A stretch of 64,000 bases of DNA, from assembly GCA_030745885.1 (NCBI GenBank), contig JASLNR010000048.1, positions 3,187-67,186 on the forward strand, read 5' to 3'. Below, one piece after another: positions 1 through 8,184 of the stretch (position 1 is the stretch's first letter; each line of letters opens with the position of its first letter). This DNA comes from Candidatus Thalassarchaeaceae archaeon. Its GTDB lineage: Archaea > Thermoplasmatota > Poseidoniia > Poseidoniales > Thalassarchaeaceae. A model generated the notes under the pieces. It did no database searches and had not been told where the DNA came from. It saw only the letters and a list, made by a program, of their open reading frames with translations. Position numbers and translations under genes: made by a program.

Positions 1-86
1 CCGGTGACGCATCAGTCCTGCGGTTCCACAACCACAAACCAGTCCCATTTCCTATCCAACGATGAGTTCTCGAACCTCACTCACCC

Positions 87-563
87 CTACTCCTTTCTTG
101 GAAGAAAAATGACGCTGTCGAAGATTTCCCCCATCCTTCCAACCGAATCCTTCAGCCTCATGCGGAACTCCTCAATGAACGTGCGGTGAACAATGTCCTC
201 GAGTTGGCGGTCCAAGCTCCGCGCAATTGCTCTGTGTTCGGACTCGTCGATGCCGAACATGCTCCTCAGGAAAGCAATCTGGGCTAGAACGTCGTCTGAC
301 CTATCGGTGTGAATCAGCATGGCTTCGAGCACTTGTCCGTACACAAGCCTCATCTCCTGCTTGTCTAGGTTACCACCGCCCCGAGATTCCTTTCCTTCGA
401 TTACGGCGTCATAGATCTTTTTCGGCTCTTCTTCCTGCAGATTCATGGCGTGGGCCAATTTTACCAGCATCCTCTTCTCTCCATTGGACAACTGCCCATC
501 CCTGAGTGCAAGCCTAGTAGCGTTCCAGAAGACCTTTCTTCGATTCGGCTCGAACCCGCCCAT
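87..563 (-). CDS. TerB-like helical domain protein
   Basis: This is a 158-residue, all-helical, soluble protein without signal peptide or membrane segment. The first half resembles the TerB/tellurite-resistance-like helical fold: it opens with a segment about cell-growth priming ('LRDGQLSNGEKRMLVKLAHAMNL', quoted in part), typical of TerB-like domains that begin with a short acidic loop between helices. The second half is a charged helical region rich in Arg, Glu and Asp. TerB-like domains are usually metal-linked or membrane-stress scaffolds, but no specific role can be assigned here. The gene is divergent from dnaG across a 225-nt region. Domain assignment rests on pattern recognition only, so it could be an unrelated helical protein. 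Confidence 0.6.
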   Translation of the reverse strand: MGGFEPNRRKVFWNATRLALRDGQLSNGEKRMLVKLAHAMNLQEEEPKKIYDAVIEGKESRGGGNLDKQEMRLVYGQVLEAMLIHTDRSDDVLAQIAFLRSMFGIDESEHRAIARSLDRQLEDIVHRTFIEEFRMRLKDSVGRMGEIFDSVIFLPRKE

Positions 564-788
564 GCGGTCCGATTAAGGGCACATGACTTAACGACTGGGT
601 CGGGGGAAGTCCCGAAAATTCGGCCAATATTTGTGATAGGAGGCTTCATGAAGCCCCCTCACCTCCGCAGGTCTGCTTCTCAGCTCTACTCGCGGGCGCC
701 TGGCGCCCATCCGAACCCCCCCGCCAAACTGGCGAAAAACGGGGGCAAGGCCCCGGTTTGGGGCCGAGCGGCAAGGAGAGATGAAAAC
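564..788 (+). promoter_or_regulatory. dnaG upstream region and hairpin-rich leader
   Basis: The 225 nt between the TerB-like gene and dnaG hold a TATA-like AATATTT near 626 and then a string of inverted repeats: a 14-nt palindrome GGCTTCATGAAGCC (642-655), GGGCGCC-T-GGCGCCC (694-708), CGCCA-AAC-TGGCG (722-734) enclosed by C5 (716-720) and G5 (741-745), and GGCCCC-GGTTT-GGGGCC (749-765). A Shine-Dalgarno GGAGAG (775-780) sits 8 nt before the dnaG ATG. If transcription begins about 25 nt after the TATA, all but perhaps the first hairpin lie in the 5' leader. The promoter placement is inferred; the inverted repeats are directly visible. Confidence 0.5.
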
Positions 789-1958
789 ATGACAAGTGAA
801 TCAAAATACGTTATACGCGCAACAATTCGAGTAGATACCGACATACAAAGAAAGGACGTCATTGGGGCCATCTTCGGCCAGACCGAGGGACTCCTGGGAG
901 AGGGCCTGCAACTCAGGAAGTTGCAAAGTACCGGGCGCATCAGCCACGTCGATGTCAATCTTAACAAAAACAAGGGCCGGACCCAAGGCCAAATCGAACT
1001 CTCAACGTCATTGGACCAAGTGAGCGCTGCTGTCATCGGCGCCGCGCTCGAGACCATTGATCGGGTGGGGCCGGGCAAGGCCGCAATTCGAGTCAAGGAG
1101 ATTGAGAATATCCAATCTGCCAAGAGAGACCACGTCATCGACCGCGCCAAGGAACTGCTCCTGGGAATCGTGAGCTCGGGCGCTGGCGAGTCAAAGAACA
1201 TCCTCGACGAGGTCAGAGCGGTGCTCACCTTGGACACTGAGATTGAGTTCGCCGAGATGACAGCGGGACCAAATATCAAGGAGTCCGATGGATTAATCAT
1301 CGTCGAGGGCCGCAATGACGTTCGTAACCTACTGAAGTTCGGATTCAAGAACGCGATTGCCACCATGGGCTCGGGAATCAAGCCTGAGCTAATCGAGCTA
1401 GCCGCTTCAAAGAAGGTGGTAACCGCGTTCATGGACGGTGACAGAGGCGGCAGGCTTCTCCTTCTGGAGCTTGACGGCAAACTCGGTAAGTCCCTAACCC
1501 ATGTCGCGCTTGCACCCCGAAGCCGAGAGGTAGAGCACCTCGAAGGCAAGGTGATCACGAAGTGCATGACCCAGAAGGAGACTGCCTCCAAGGCCGTTTC
1601 TAGGATTCGAACCATGGAACAGAAGGCAGACGATGCCTCAGTAGGCAAGGGAAGACCCTCCCTAGAAACACCGGAAGAGGTGAAGAAATGGTCCCCATTC
1701 CTTGATGGACTCAAGCGAAACCATGCCGTCATCGTCCTCGGTGATGGTTCTAGCTCGGATCCCATTGGCCCAAAGGATCTCGAAGAAGCACTCAACAAAT
1801 CCGATGGCGCTCAAGGCATTGTGTTCTCAGGCAAGGTCTCGAATAGGATTTTCGAGTTGGCCGCTGGCGCCGGCATCGTGAATGTCGTTGGCAAGACCAT
1901 CGGCCCCGAGTCCCTGAAACTTGGAGTTCAAGCATACTCAGCAAGCGACCTCAATTAA
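789..1958 (+). CDS. dnaG: Archaeal DnaG (Toprim) primase / exosome subunit
   Basis: A 389-residue archaeal DnaG. The N-terminal region opens with YVIRATIRVD and GQTEGLLGEGL, typical of the archaeal family. The Toprim core shows the catalytic Glu in IIVEGRNDVRNLL (about residue 175) and the Asp pair in FMDGDRGGRL (about 215). Archaeal DnaG has weak primase activity and is mainly known as a subunit of the RNA-degrading exosome. The ATG at 789 is chosen because GGAGAG precedes it by 8 nt and the protein starts where the family does; the open frame continues upstream to 450 only by chance. The C-terminal half is acidic and lysine-rich. It is followed by a strong hairpin (1979-1999) and then a TPR gene. 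Confidence 0.93.
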   Translation: MTSESKYVIRATIRVDTDIQRKDVIGAIFGQTEGLLGEGLQLRKLQSTGRISHVDVNLNKNKGRTQGQIELSTSLDQVSAAVIGAALETIDRVGPGKAAIRVKEIENIQSAKRDHVIDRAKELLLGIVSSGAGESKNILDEVRAVLTLDTEIEFAEMTAGPNIKESDGLIIVEGRNDVRNLLKFGFKNAIATMGSGIKPELIELAASKKVVTAFMDGDRGGRLLLLELDGKLGKSLTHVALAPRSREVEHLEGKVITKCMTQKETASKAVSRIRTMEQKADDASVGKGRPSLETPEEVKKWSPFLDGLKRNHAVIVLGDGSSSDPIGPKDLEEALNKSDGAQGIVFSGKVSNRIFELAAGAGIVNVVGKTIGPESLKLGVQAYSASDLN

Positions 1959-1978
1959 GAAAAATAACCACTGTTTGC

Positions 1979-1999
1979 TGGCAGGGCATAGCCCTGCCA
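1979..1999 (+). terminator. Hairpin downstream of dnaG
   Basis: A perfect 9-bp stem with a 3-nt loop, TGGCAGGGC-ATA-GCCCTGCCA, begins 21 nt after the dnaG stop codon. No U-tract follows, so this is not a classic archaeal oligo-T terminator. It could instead be an RNA 3'-end stabiliser or a processing site between dnaG and the TPR gene. Confidence 0.4.
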
Positions 2000-2065
2000 A
2001 TAATCGACCCCTCTCGGTGGGTGTTAGCAGAAGCCATCAAAAGTCCTTCATGCCCGCTGTGACCG

Positions 2066-4363
2066 ATGCAAGGCACAACTATGGCAATCCTCACACTGTA
2101 CGGAGTATTGGGATTGGCCTTGTTCGCCCTCTGGCTCAAGCACAAGTCTGTAATTAGGCAGAAGGAGAGAATGAGGGACAAACTGGGTTCCGTGGAAGGG
2201 AGCTTGACTGAGACCTCACAGAGGTTAGACCTCCTCTCTAGGGGGGTTGACACGATTCTTTCCGGCACCCCACAAGTCCATGGCCTCCTTGGAGTCCACC
2301 GTTCTCTGGAATCCGCTGAGGCCCTTCTCTTCAACCAGGGCATCCCCATCAGTAACAGCGAGTCTTGTGCAATAGCTAGCCATGCTGCCAAGACCGTCCT
2401 CAAACATCACCCAGAGAGAGGCTCTGAGATTGATGCGTCGATTACTCCCGGACTCCAGCCCCTCTCAGAGAGACTGGCCGCCATGTTTAGCGAGGCCGAG
2501 ATGAAGGCGGAGGACATCGAACTCTCCGCTGGAGAGCACAGAAGGCTGGGCGATTTATTTCACTTGATTGAAAGGACCGACTGGGCCGCTGACTGCTTTC
2601 AAAGGGCCAACGAACTCGACCCCGAAGACGAGTTCGCCCTCAGGTCCCTCGTGGAGATCCAACGTCAGAATGGAGACTTAGAAGATCTCGACAGAAGCCT
2701 TGAGAGGATTCTTGCCATCGCCCCTGACGATGTTGAGGTCCTCAAGGAACAAGTCATTCTTCTTGATGGCACGGACCCAGTAAGGGTGATTAGGAATCGC
2801 AAGCGCCTTGAGGGTCTGGGATCTCCTCTATTATTCTCAGAAGGGGAATCTGAGCTCACCGACATCGCGAAGCGCGCCCGAGACGCCCACCAAGGCTTCG
2901 AACCTGCCCTTTCTCAGTCACAGAGCGCTTCTGACTTAGTTGAACGCGCAGCCAAGCAGATTCTCCTCGGGGAAATCCGCATCGCCCTTGAATCCGTCCA
3001 ACTAGCTTTAGATTTGGATTCTAAAAACGGCCCAGCGTGGATACTGCATGCTCGCCTGCTGGCAGCCGGAGAGGGCAATACCAAAGCCGCCTTGAAAAGC
3101 ATACGTCGGGCGAACGCGCTCGGCGAGTATACTGTGTTGCTGGAGTCCGAAATTCTAGAGAACGACGGTCGTACCGATGCCGCTATCCAAGTTCTGGAAG
3201 AGCACCTAGAGAAAGCCCCTACTGATCCTGAGGCCCGAGGCATGCTAAGTCTACTTTGGCTGAGTAACGGCTCCAATGACTCTTCTCGCAGGGTCCTTGA
3301 TGAGGCTCCAGACGAATCGTGGGGAAGCGCCACTCTCCACGTCATGAGGGGGAGGCTCCATCTGGAGGATTTCAATGAACACAGGGACAATACCGGAAAT
3401 CATGATCAGATGCTCCTGATTGATGCCTTGGTCGCTTTCGATAAGGCAATAGAGTACGATCGCGAATCGGGACTAGCTTGGCTCGGCCGCGCCCGCGCTC
3501 TCAGATACCAAGGTACCTATAACGAGGCCGAGGTCGCGCTCGTTCGCGCCCGCAGGCTCATCCCCGGTCACCCTTCAATCCCTCTCGAAGAAGCCCAGCT
3601 CTCCCTCGATGTCAACAATCTAGAACAGGCAAACGCTCTTGCAATTGAGGCGACAACACATCTCAAGAGCAGCCCCACTGTTTCTTTCGTCCGCGGTATA
3701 ATCTCAGCCCGACTAGGTCGCCTAGAAGAGGCACGAAACTTCTTTTCAAACACCTTGGAAATCGAACCAGACCACGTTCGCGCTAGGCTGAATCGCTGCT
3801 CGGCAGCCCTGCTTAGCGAAGATCTCTCTCAGGCGCTTGACGATGCGAATCACTTGGTCAATGCTCGTCCTGAGCACGAATTAGCACGATTGAGACGTTC
3901 CGAGATTCTGATGAACCATGGTGATTGGTCAGAAGCCGAAACCGAACTCAGGAACCTCCTCAAGCGGAACGCGGAGCACACCATGGCCCTTGTGCACCTT
4001 GGAACCTGCCTGATTGCCGCTGGGAAGTCTGAGCAGGCAGAACGCCCACTGAACAAGGCGATTGAAATCGATCCTAGCCTCTCAGAAGCATGGTACCAGC
4101 GAGGGCTCCTATACTTGGACTTCGGTCGCGTTGCCGAGGCAATGTCAGACTTCGAGGGAGCAGCAAGATCTGATTCCCATCATATCGACGCCAGATTGAG
4201 GATTGCAGCGGTTCTGCATGAGGGGGATGATCTCGATAAGGCGATCGTTGCGTGGAGGAAGGTCCTAGACATCGAGCCCCAGAACCAATTGGCTCGCCGT
4301 CGGCTAATTGAGTGCCGTGACCTGATGGCAGCAAGGCAGGCATCCTTGACTCCAAAGGATTGA
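2066..4363 (+). CDS. Membrane-anchored TPR repeat protein
   Basis: This protein of 765 residues has one N-terminal transmembrane helix (LTLYGVLGLALFALWL) followed by a basic stretch, so the body is probably cytoplasmic. A coiled-coil/linker of about 120 residues precedes a long array of tetratricopeptide repeats. Clear TPR units include DRTDWAADCFQRANELDP, the repeat ending AIEYDRESGLAWLGRARAL and the C-terminal run with AIEIDPSLSEAWYQRGLLY. TPR arrays act as protein-binding scaffolds; the partner is unknown. A second in-frame ATG at 2081 (MAILTLYG) would place the membrane helix at the very N terminus and may be the true start, since neither site has a clear Shine-Dalgarno. It follows dnaG by 107 nt on the same strand. 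Confidence 0.85.
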   Translation: MQGTTMAILTLYGVLGLALFALWLKHKSVIRQKERMRDKLGSVEGSLTETSQRLDLLSRGVDTILSGTPQVHGLLGVHRSLESAEALLFNQGIPISNSESCAIASHAAKTVLKHHPERGSEIDASITPGLQPLSERLAAMFSEAEMKAEDIELSAGEHRRLGDLFHLIERTDWAADCFQRANELDPEDEFALRSLVEIQRQNGDLEDLDRSLERILAIAPDDVEVLKEQVILLDGTDPVRVIRNRKRLEGLGSPLLFSEGESELTDIAKRARDAHQGFEPALSQSQSASDLVERAAKQILLGEIRIALESVQLALDLDSKNGPAWILHARLLAAGEGNTKAALKSIRRANALGEYTVLLESEILENDGRTDAAIQVLEEHLEKAPTDPEARGMLSLLWLSNGSNDSSRRVLDEAPDESWGSATLHVMRGRLHLEDFNEHRDNTGNHDQMLLIDALVAFDKAIEYDRESGLAWLGRARALRYQGTYNEAEVALVRARRLIPGHPSIPLEEAQLSLDVNNLEQANALAIEATTHLKSSPTVSFVRGIISARLGRLEEARNFFSNTLEIEPDHVRARLNRCSAALLSEDLSQALDDANHLVNARPEHELARLRRSEILMNHGDWSEAETELRNLLKRNAEHTMALVHLGTCLIAAGKSEQAERPLNKAIEIDPSLSEAWYQRGLLYLDFGRVAEAMSDFEGAARSDSHHIDARLRIAAVLHEGDDLDKAIVAWRKVLDIEPQNQLARRRLIECRDLMAARQASLTPKD

Positions 4364-4388
4364 ACTGCACTCACACCGCCCCGGGGGT

Positions 4389-4943
4389 ATGACCATGTCA
4401 CTAGGAATCGAACCCGGCGATAACGCAACAGACTTCGAACTTCCAAATGCCAATTCCAAGGTTGGTGGTGGGAGCATGACCCTATCTGACATCATGGGCG
4501 AAAACGGCGCCATCATCGTCTTCACCTGCAACCACTGTCCTTACGTCGTCGGCTCCGAACCACGGATCGAGACCATGGCTGAGCGAGCACGGCAGCGCGG
4601 GATAGGATTTGCTGGAATCAACGCCAACGACCCGGTGAATTACGAATCCGACTCCTGGGTAAACATGGTCAAACGTGCCAGCAGGGGAATGACATATCCC
4701 TACTTGCACGACGCCTCGCAGGATGTAGCGAACGCCTACGGTGCCGAGAGGACCCCCGAGTTCTACCTCATCGATCCGACCGGCCTTGTATCATATCGCG
4801 GCAGGATGGACGACTCTCCGAGAGACCCCTCCCATGCGACGACCTCTGAACTCGCCGATGCAGTTGACGAGATGCTGTCGGGAGCAGGGATTACGGTCTC
4901 TAGGACAGATAGCATCGGATGTTCGGTCAAGTGGAAGATTTAG
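4389..4943 (+). CDS. Thioredoxin-fold redoxin (AhpC/TSA-like)
   Basis: A 184-residue thioredoxin-fold protein of the AhpC/TSA-redoxin group. After the beta-strand segment IIVFTCNHCPYV (about residues 38-49) it carries a CNHC active site in the position of CXXC, followed by the family segment RARQRGIGFAGINANDP and the cis-Pro-like GAERTPEFYLIDPTGLVSYRGR. This pattern is shared with uncharacterised bacterial and archaeal 'thioredoxin family' proteins thought to be thiol peroxidases or disulfide reductases. No signal peptide, so cytoplasmic. It follows the TPR gene by 25 nt and may be co-transcribed. ATG at 4389 and ATG at 4395 are both possible starts. Confidence 0.85.
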   Translation: MTMSLGIEPGDNATDFELPNANSKVGGGSMTLSDIMGENGAIIVFTCNHCPYVVGSEPRIETMAERARQRGIGFAGINANDPVNYESDSWVNMVKRASRGMTYPYLHDASQDVANAYGAERTPEFYLIDPTGLVSYRGRMDDSPRDPSHATTSELADAVDEMLSGAGITVSRTDSIGCSVKWKI

Positions 4944-4953
4944 GAATCCCACT

Positions 4954-5376
4954 TCAGTACTGTTCGAGGACCAATTCCGTCTGCGTTGAACTTATGTCGC
5001 CCGGAGCCACCAACCACATCTTGTCAAGCATGTCTCGAAGTGCGACTGTGTCATCCACATGTATGACAGCCACAAGATCCGCATCACCACTGATTTCGAA
5101 AACGCATTCGACACCAGACCAGCCGGCGAACTCTCCAGCCAGAGTACCAATCTCAGTCCCCGGTCCCACCTTCAGGCGGATGAGCGCGGTAAGCCCAATC
5201 CCAGCTTCACGCACCGTATAGCCACGAATAACCCCATCCTCTTCCATTCGGCGCATTCGAGTTCTAACGGTCCTTTCCGTGACACCGACGTTCTTGGCGA
5301 TGTCAACGTAGGCCGCCCTTGCAGATTCCCTTAGCACAGAGAGAATCGCTCTATCTAACCTGTCCACGCTCATCAT
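4954..5376 (-). CDS. Lrp/AsnC family transcriptional regulator
   Basis: The 140 residues have the two-part Lrp/AsnC layout: an N-terminal helix-turn-helix (LDRAILSVLRESARAAYVDIAKNVGVTERTVRTRMRRMEEDGVIRGYT) and a C-terminal RAM/AsnC ligand domain with alternating beta strands (ALIRLKVGPG, CVFEISGDADLVAVIHVDD). Such proteins bind DNA as dimers to octamers and usually respond to amino acids or other small ligands. It is convergent with the redoxin gene and divergent from the Cys-rich orphan. An AT-rich AATAATTTAT block about 20 nt before its start, read on the minus strand as ATAAATTATT, is a likely TATA box and would permit autoregulation. The ligand cannot be told. Confidence 0.9.
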   Translation of the reverse strand: MMSVDRLDRAILSVLRESARAAYVDIAKNVGVTERTVRTRMRRMEEDGVIRGYTVREAGIGLTALIRLKVGPGTEIGTLAGEFAGWSGVECVFEISGDADLVAVIHVDDTVALRDMLDKMWLVAPGDISSTQTELVLEQY

Positions 5377-5520
5377 GAGTTTCGCCGAAAAACGAATAAT
5401 TTATCTATCTTTCCTGCTTCTTTGAAGAATATTATTGGCCAATATGTTCCGCTTTTCAACCAAGGCTTTTTTCTGTTGTTGCTGGTTGTATTCAAATGGG
5501 ATGGCCTTAATTGACCGGGC

Positions 5521-5955
5521 ATGAGTCAGGAGGAGGCAGTCTCCCACCTCCGGATTCAAGAGTACCTAGACGACGTTTCTGGACTCGATATTCCCCACTC
5601 ATACGCACAGTGGTACAACGTCGATGTCGCCTCCCTTCTCAATGGCTCTAGAATCCTAGGCCATGAGATCGATTCCGACTCAGGAGCTTCCCTGATTTTC
5701 CTTCAGCGAAGCGCGATGCTTTGCTGTCCGGAATCAGGCAGGATCCACCACTACCCCAAGCACCTCCTCCACTGCTTTGTCGATGACAACCGTGCCAAGT
5801 GCCAAGAAGCGGACGGGATTCTACTGCGCGCGGAGCTTTTTTCCATCTCACCTACCGAGGAGCAACTCTGCTGGGAGTGCTGCTGCAGATCCGAACTAGA
5901 GGTACCCGAGGCCCAGAGCAGGGTAGCCCGCTGGCTGAGTTGGCTAAACACGTAG
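5521..5955 (+). CDS. Cys-rich protein of unknown function
   Basis: No family was recognised for this 144-residue soluble protein. It has eight cysteines, five of them clustered near the C terminus in CWECCC and nearby, and further Cys in MLCCPESG and LLHCF, which suggests metal or Fe-S binding. No signal peptide or transmembrane segment is seen. Codon pattern and frame are consistent with a real gene, and it fills the space between the Lrp regulator and enolase, ending 47 nt before the enolase start. Neighbourhood gives no functional clue. Confidence reflects gene reality, not function. Confidence 0.65.
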   Translation: MSQEEAVSHLRIQEYLDDVSGLDIPHSYAQWYNVDVASLLNGSRILGHEIDSDSGASLIFLQRSAMLCCPESGRIHHYPKHLLHCFVDDNRAKCQEADGILLRAELFSISPTEEQLCWECCCRSELEVPEAQSRVARWLSWLNT

Positions 5956-6002
5956 GGTCGCATTGCGCTACCTTGAGAAGCCCCGTGCAGGTCGCCGCGA
6001 CA

Positions 6003-7244
6003 ATGAGCGGCACTATCAGTGACCTCTCCGCGAGGATGATTCTAGACTCGCGCGGCAACCCAACCATCGAGGTCGATTGCTATGTGGACGAGATATTGCG
6101 AGGCCGCGCAGCTGTTCCCTCCGGCGCCAGTACTGGCACCCATGAGGCAATGGAATTGAGGGATGGGGGCACTGATTGGGCCGGAAAGGGAGTCGAGGAG
6201 GCATTATCCCACGCCAACGGTGAAATTCGTGACGCCTTGATTGGTTTTGATGTGTCCAATCAGAGCGCCATTGATGCCACCCTGATTGAACTGGACGGCA
6301 CTCCCAACAAAGCACGCCTCGGCGCCAACGCAATCCTAGGGGCCTCCATTGCATGTCTTAGGGCAGCAGCCGGGGGACCCTTGTGGCAACACATCGCGAA
6401 TAGTGGCCCTAGGAGTCTACCGGTGCCGCAAATGAACATCCTCAACGGCGGTGCCCACGCGGCCTCGAACGTCGATATTCAGGAGTTCATGGTCGTGCCC
6501 CATGGATTCGATAACTACCCAGAGGCTCTGCGCTCTGGTGTGGAAATATACCACTCGCTGAAATCGATACTCGGAGAGGAGGGGCTGCTCGGCGGTGTAG
6601 GCGACGAGGGCGGCTTCGCACCCAATCTCCCGCGAAATGAGCATGGTCTTCGATACGTTCTCGGTGCCATAGAACTTGCCGGCTACTCCCCTGGAGAACA
6701 GATTTCAATCGCTCTAGACGTTGCGGCACAGGAGTTCTGTAAAGGAGATGGATACCACATCGACGGACAAGTACTCTCCGGCACAGAGCTAGGACGCCTT
6801 TACTCGAAGTGGCTAGACTCATACCCCATTGTGTCAATTGAGGATCCATTCGGTGAGGATGATTGGGACTCTTGGACCGAGTTCACTGAGCGTGAGGGCC
6901 GACGCGTGCAGATTGTGGGGGATGATCTGTATGTTACTAATCGCATACGCCTACAGAAGGGAATTGATTTGGGAGCGACCAATGCTATCCTCGTCAAATT
7001 AAATCAGATTGGTACTGTGACGGAGACTATCGACGTCATTCGCATAGCTAGAGACGCAGGTTTTGCCACCATCGTCAGCCATCGCTCGGGAGAGACCTCT
7101 GACGATGTTATTGCGGACATTGCTGTGGGAACCAATGCGGGCCAAATCAAGACCGGAGCACCGGCTAGGAGTGATAGGACGGCCAAGTACAACCAATTGC
7201 TTAGAATTGCCGAGCAGATCAATGTATATGCCGACCTATTCTAG
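6003..7244 (+). CDS. eno: Enolase (phosphopyruvate hydratase)
   Basis: Enolase interconverts 2-phosphoglycerate and phosphoenolpyruvate in glycolysis and gluconeogenesis. The 413-residue product has the expected ARMILDSRGNPTIEVD N terminus, GAHASNVDIQEFMVVP, GVGDEGGFAPNL, the metal ligands in ALDVAAQEFC, SIEDPFGEDDW and GDDLYVTN, the catalytic Lys in ILVKLNQIGT, and the signature region SHRSGETSDD. The ATG at 6003 is chosen because it starts exactly where enolases do; an in-frame extension to 5799 would overlap the preceding gene and has no enolase similarity. Its last 9 nt overlap the end of the convergent deoxyhypusine synthase gene. Confidence 0.96.
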   Translation: MSGTISDLSARMILDSRGNPTIEVDCYVDEILRGRAAVPSGASTGTHEAMELRDGGTDWAGKGVEEALSHANGEIRDALIGFDVSNQSAIDATLIELDGTPNKARLGANAILGASIACLRAAAGGPLWQHIANSGPRSLPVPQMNILNGGAHAASNVDIQEFMVVPHGFDNYPEALRSGVEIYHSLKSILGEEGLLGGVGDEGGFAPNLPRNEHGLRYVLGAIELAGYSPGEQISIALDVAAQEFCKGDGYHIDGQVLSGTELGRLYSKWLDSYPIVSIEDPFGEDDWDSWTEFTEREGRRVQIVGDDLYVTNRIRLQKGIDLGATNAILVKLNQIGTVTETIDVIRIARDAGFATIVSHRSGETSDDVIADIAVGTNAGQIKTGAPARSDRTAKYNQLLRIAEQINVYADLF

Positions 7245-8180
7245 CGCAGAGAGCAGCAGTGGAAGCACGATGGTTGCATCCGACTCGATTACGAAGCGCG
7301 GCGTATCGACACCCAACTTGCCCCAACTAATCTTTTCATTTGGGGGGGCACCCGAGTATCCCCCGTAGGAAGGACGGGACTCGCTGATTTGTGCAAACCA
7401 CGACCATAACGGCACCTCTATTTTCGCGTCTTGTCTAAGCATCGGAACAACCGAGATGGCAAAGTCGCCGGCGATGCCACCGCCGATCTGGAGAATTCCC
7501 GTAGGAGAGTCATCCTCACGATACCAGTCGGCCAATGATTGCATCGCTTGCAGCCCGCTCTTGACAATTTCAGAGCCTTTGAGAGTGCAGTCTAGGACAC
7601 GGGCGGCCAGAAGGCTGCCCAATGTGGAATCCTCCCAACCCGGGGTAAAGATGGGAAGGTTGGCGTCCGCGGCCGCCATAAGCCACGAGAATCTTGGATT
7701 TGAGCCAAACTCCAACTCACCGTGCAGCAGCAAATCATAGAAGTACTCATGTGGGAATCGGCTGTCTCCAACCGCCTCAGCCTCCTCCCAGAGCTCCATC
7801 AAAGACTCCTCGATAGTACCGATCGCAGTTTCTGGAATGGCCACATCGGTAACTCTATTCATCCCCCGATCCCGAAGCGCGGCGTCGTCATTAGAGCTCA
7901 TTTCCCTCCACTCAGTTATGGTTTCGTATTCAGAGCGAGCAACCAAGCTGAACAGATCCTCCTCCAGATTGGCTCCCGTGCAGCAGATTGCGTGAACCCT
8001 TTGTTCTCGGATCGCTGGAGCTAAGCTGCGCCCTATTTCAGCGGTCGACATGGCTCCTGCCAGAGTAATCATCAGGCGACCACCTTGCCCGAGGAACCCT
8101 TGCAATGACTCCGTGCAACGAGCGATCTCACCCGCGTTGAAGTGCTTGTAGTGCTCTTCGATGAACTTCCTAACGTCCAA
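7236..8180 (-). CDS. dys: Deoxyhypusine synthase
   Basis: Deoxyhypusine synthase transfers the aminobutyl group of spermidine to a lysine of translation factor aIF5A. The 314-residue protein shows the family blocks MITLAGAMSTAEIG, ICCTGANLEEDLF, PIFTPGWEDSTLGS, GGGIAGDFAI, and the catalytic lysine in ISWGKLGVDTP (about K288). NAD-binding residues fall in the Gly-rich segments. It is the last gene of a minus-strand run with speD (4-nt gap) and an aminotransferase. That order puts an enzyme of spermidine supply next to the spermidine-consuming enzyme. Archaeal members vary in substrate, and agmatine-type variants exist, so the exact polyamine is not certain. Confidence 0.94.
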   Translation of the reverse strand: MDVRKFIEEHYKHFNAGEIARCTESLQGFLGQGGRLMITLAGAMSTAEIGRSLAPAIREQRVHAICCTGANLEEDLFSLVARSEYETITEWREMSSNDDAALRDRGMNRVTDVAIPETAIGTIEESLMELWEEAEAVGDSRFPHEYFYDLLLHGELEFGSNPRFSWLMAAADANLPIFTPGWEDSTLGSLLAARVLDCTLKGSEIVKSGLQAMQSLADWYREDDSPTGILQIGGGIAGDFAISVVPMLRQDAKIEVPLWSWFAQISESRPSYGGYSGAPPNEKISWGKLGVDTPRFVIESDATIVLPLLLSALE

Positions 8181-8184
8181 TCTC

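Noticed and set aside
1..48. Possible 5' end of a minus-strand gene running off the left edge (MGLVCGCGTAGLMRHR)
   Set aside because: Only 16 codons are visible and no Shine-Dalgarno or family motif supports it; it cannot be told from a chance frame.
4..189. Plus-strand 61-codon open frame
   Set aside because: Low-complexity translation that is antisense to the TerB-like gene end; no start signal.
450..788. Upstream extension of the dnaG frame
   Set aside because: Overlaps the divergent TerB-like gene, has no DnaG similarity, and a good Shine-Dalgarno precedes the internal ATG at 789.
5799..6002. Upstream extension of the enolase frame
   Set aside because: Overlaps the Cys-rich gene and adds residues not seen in enolases.
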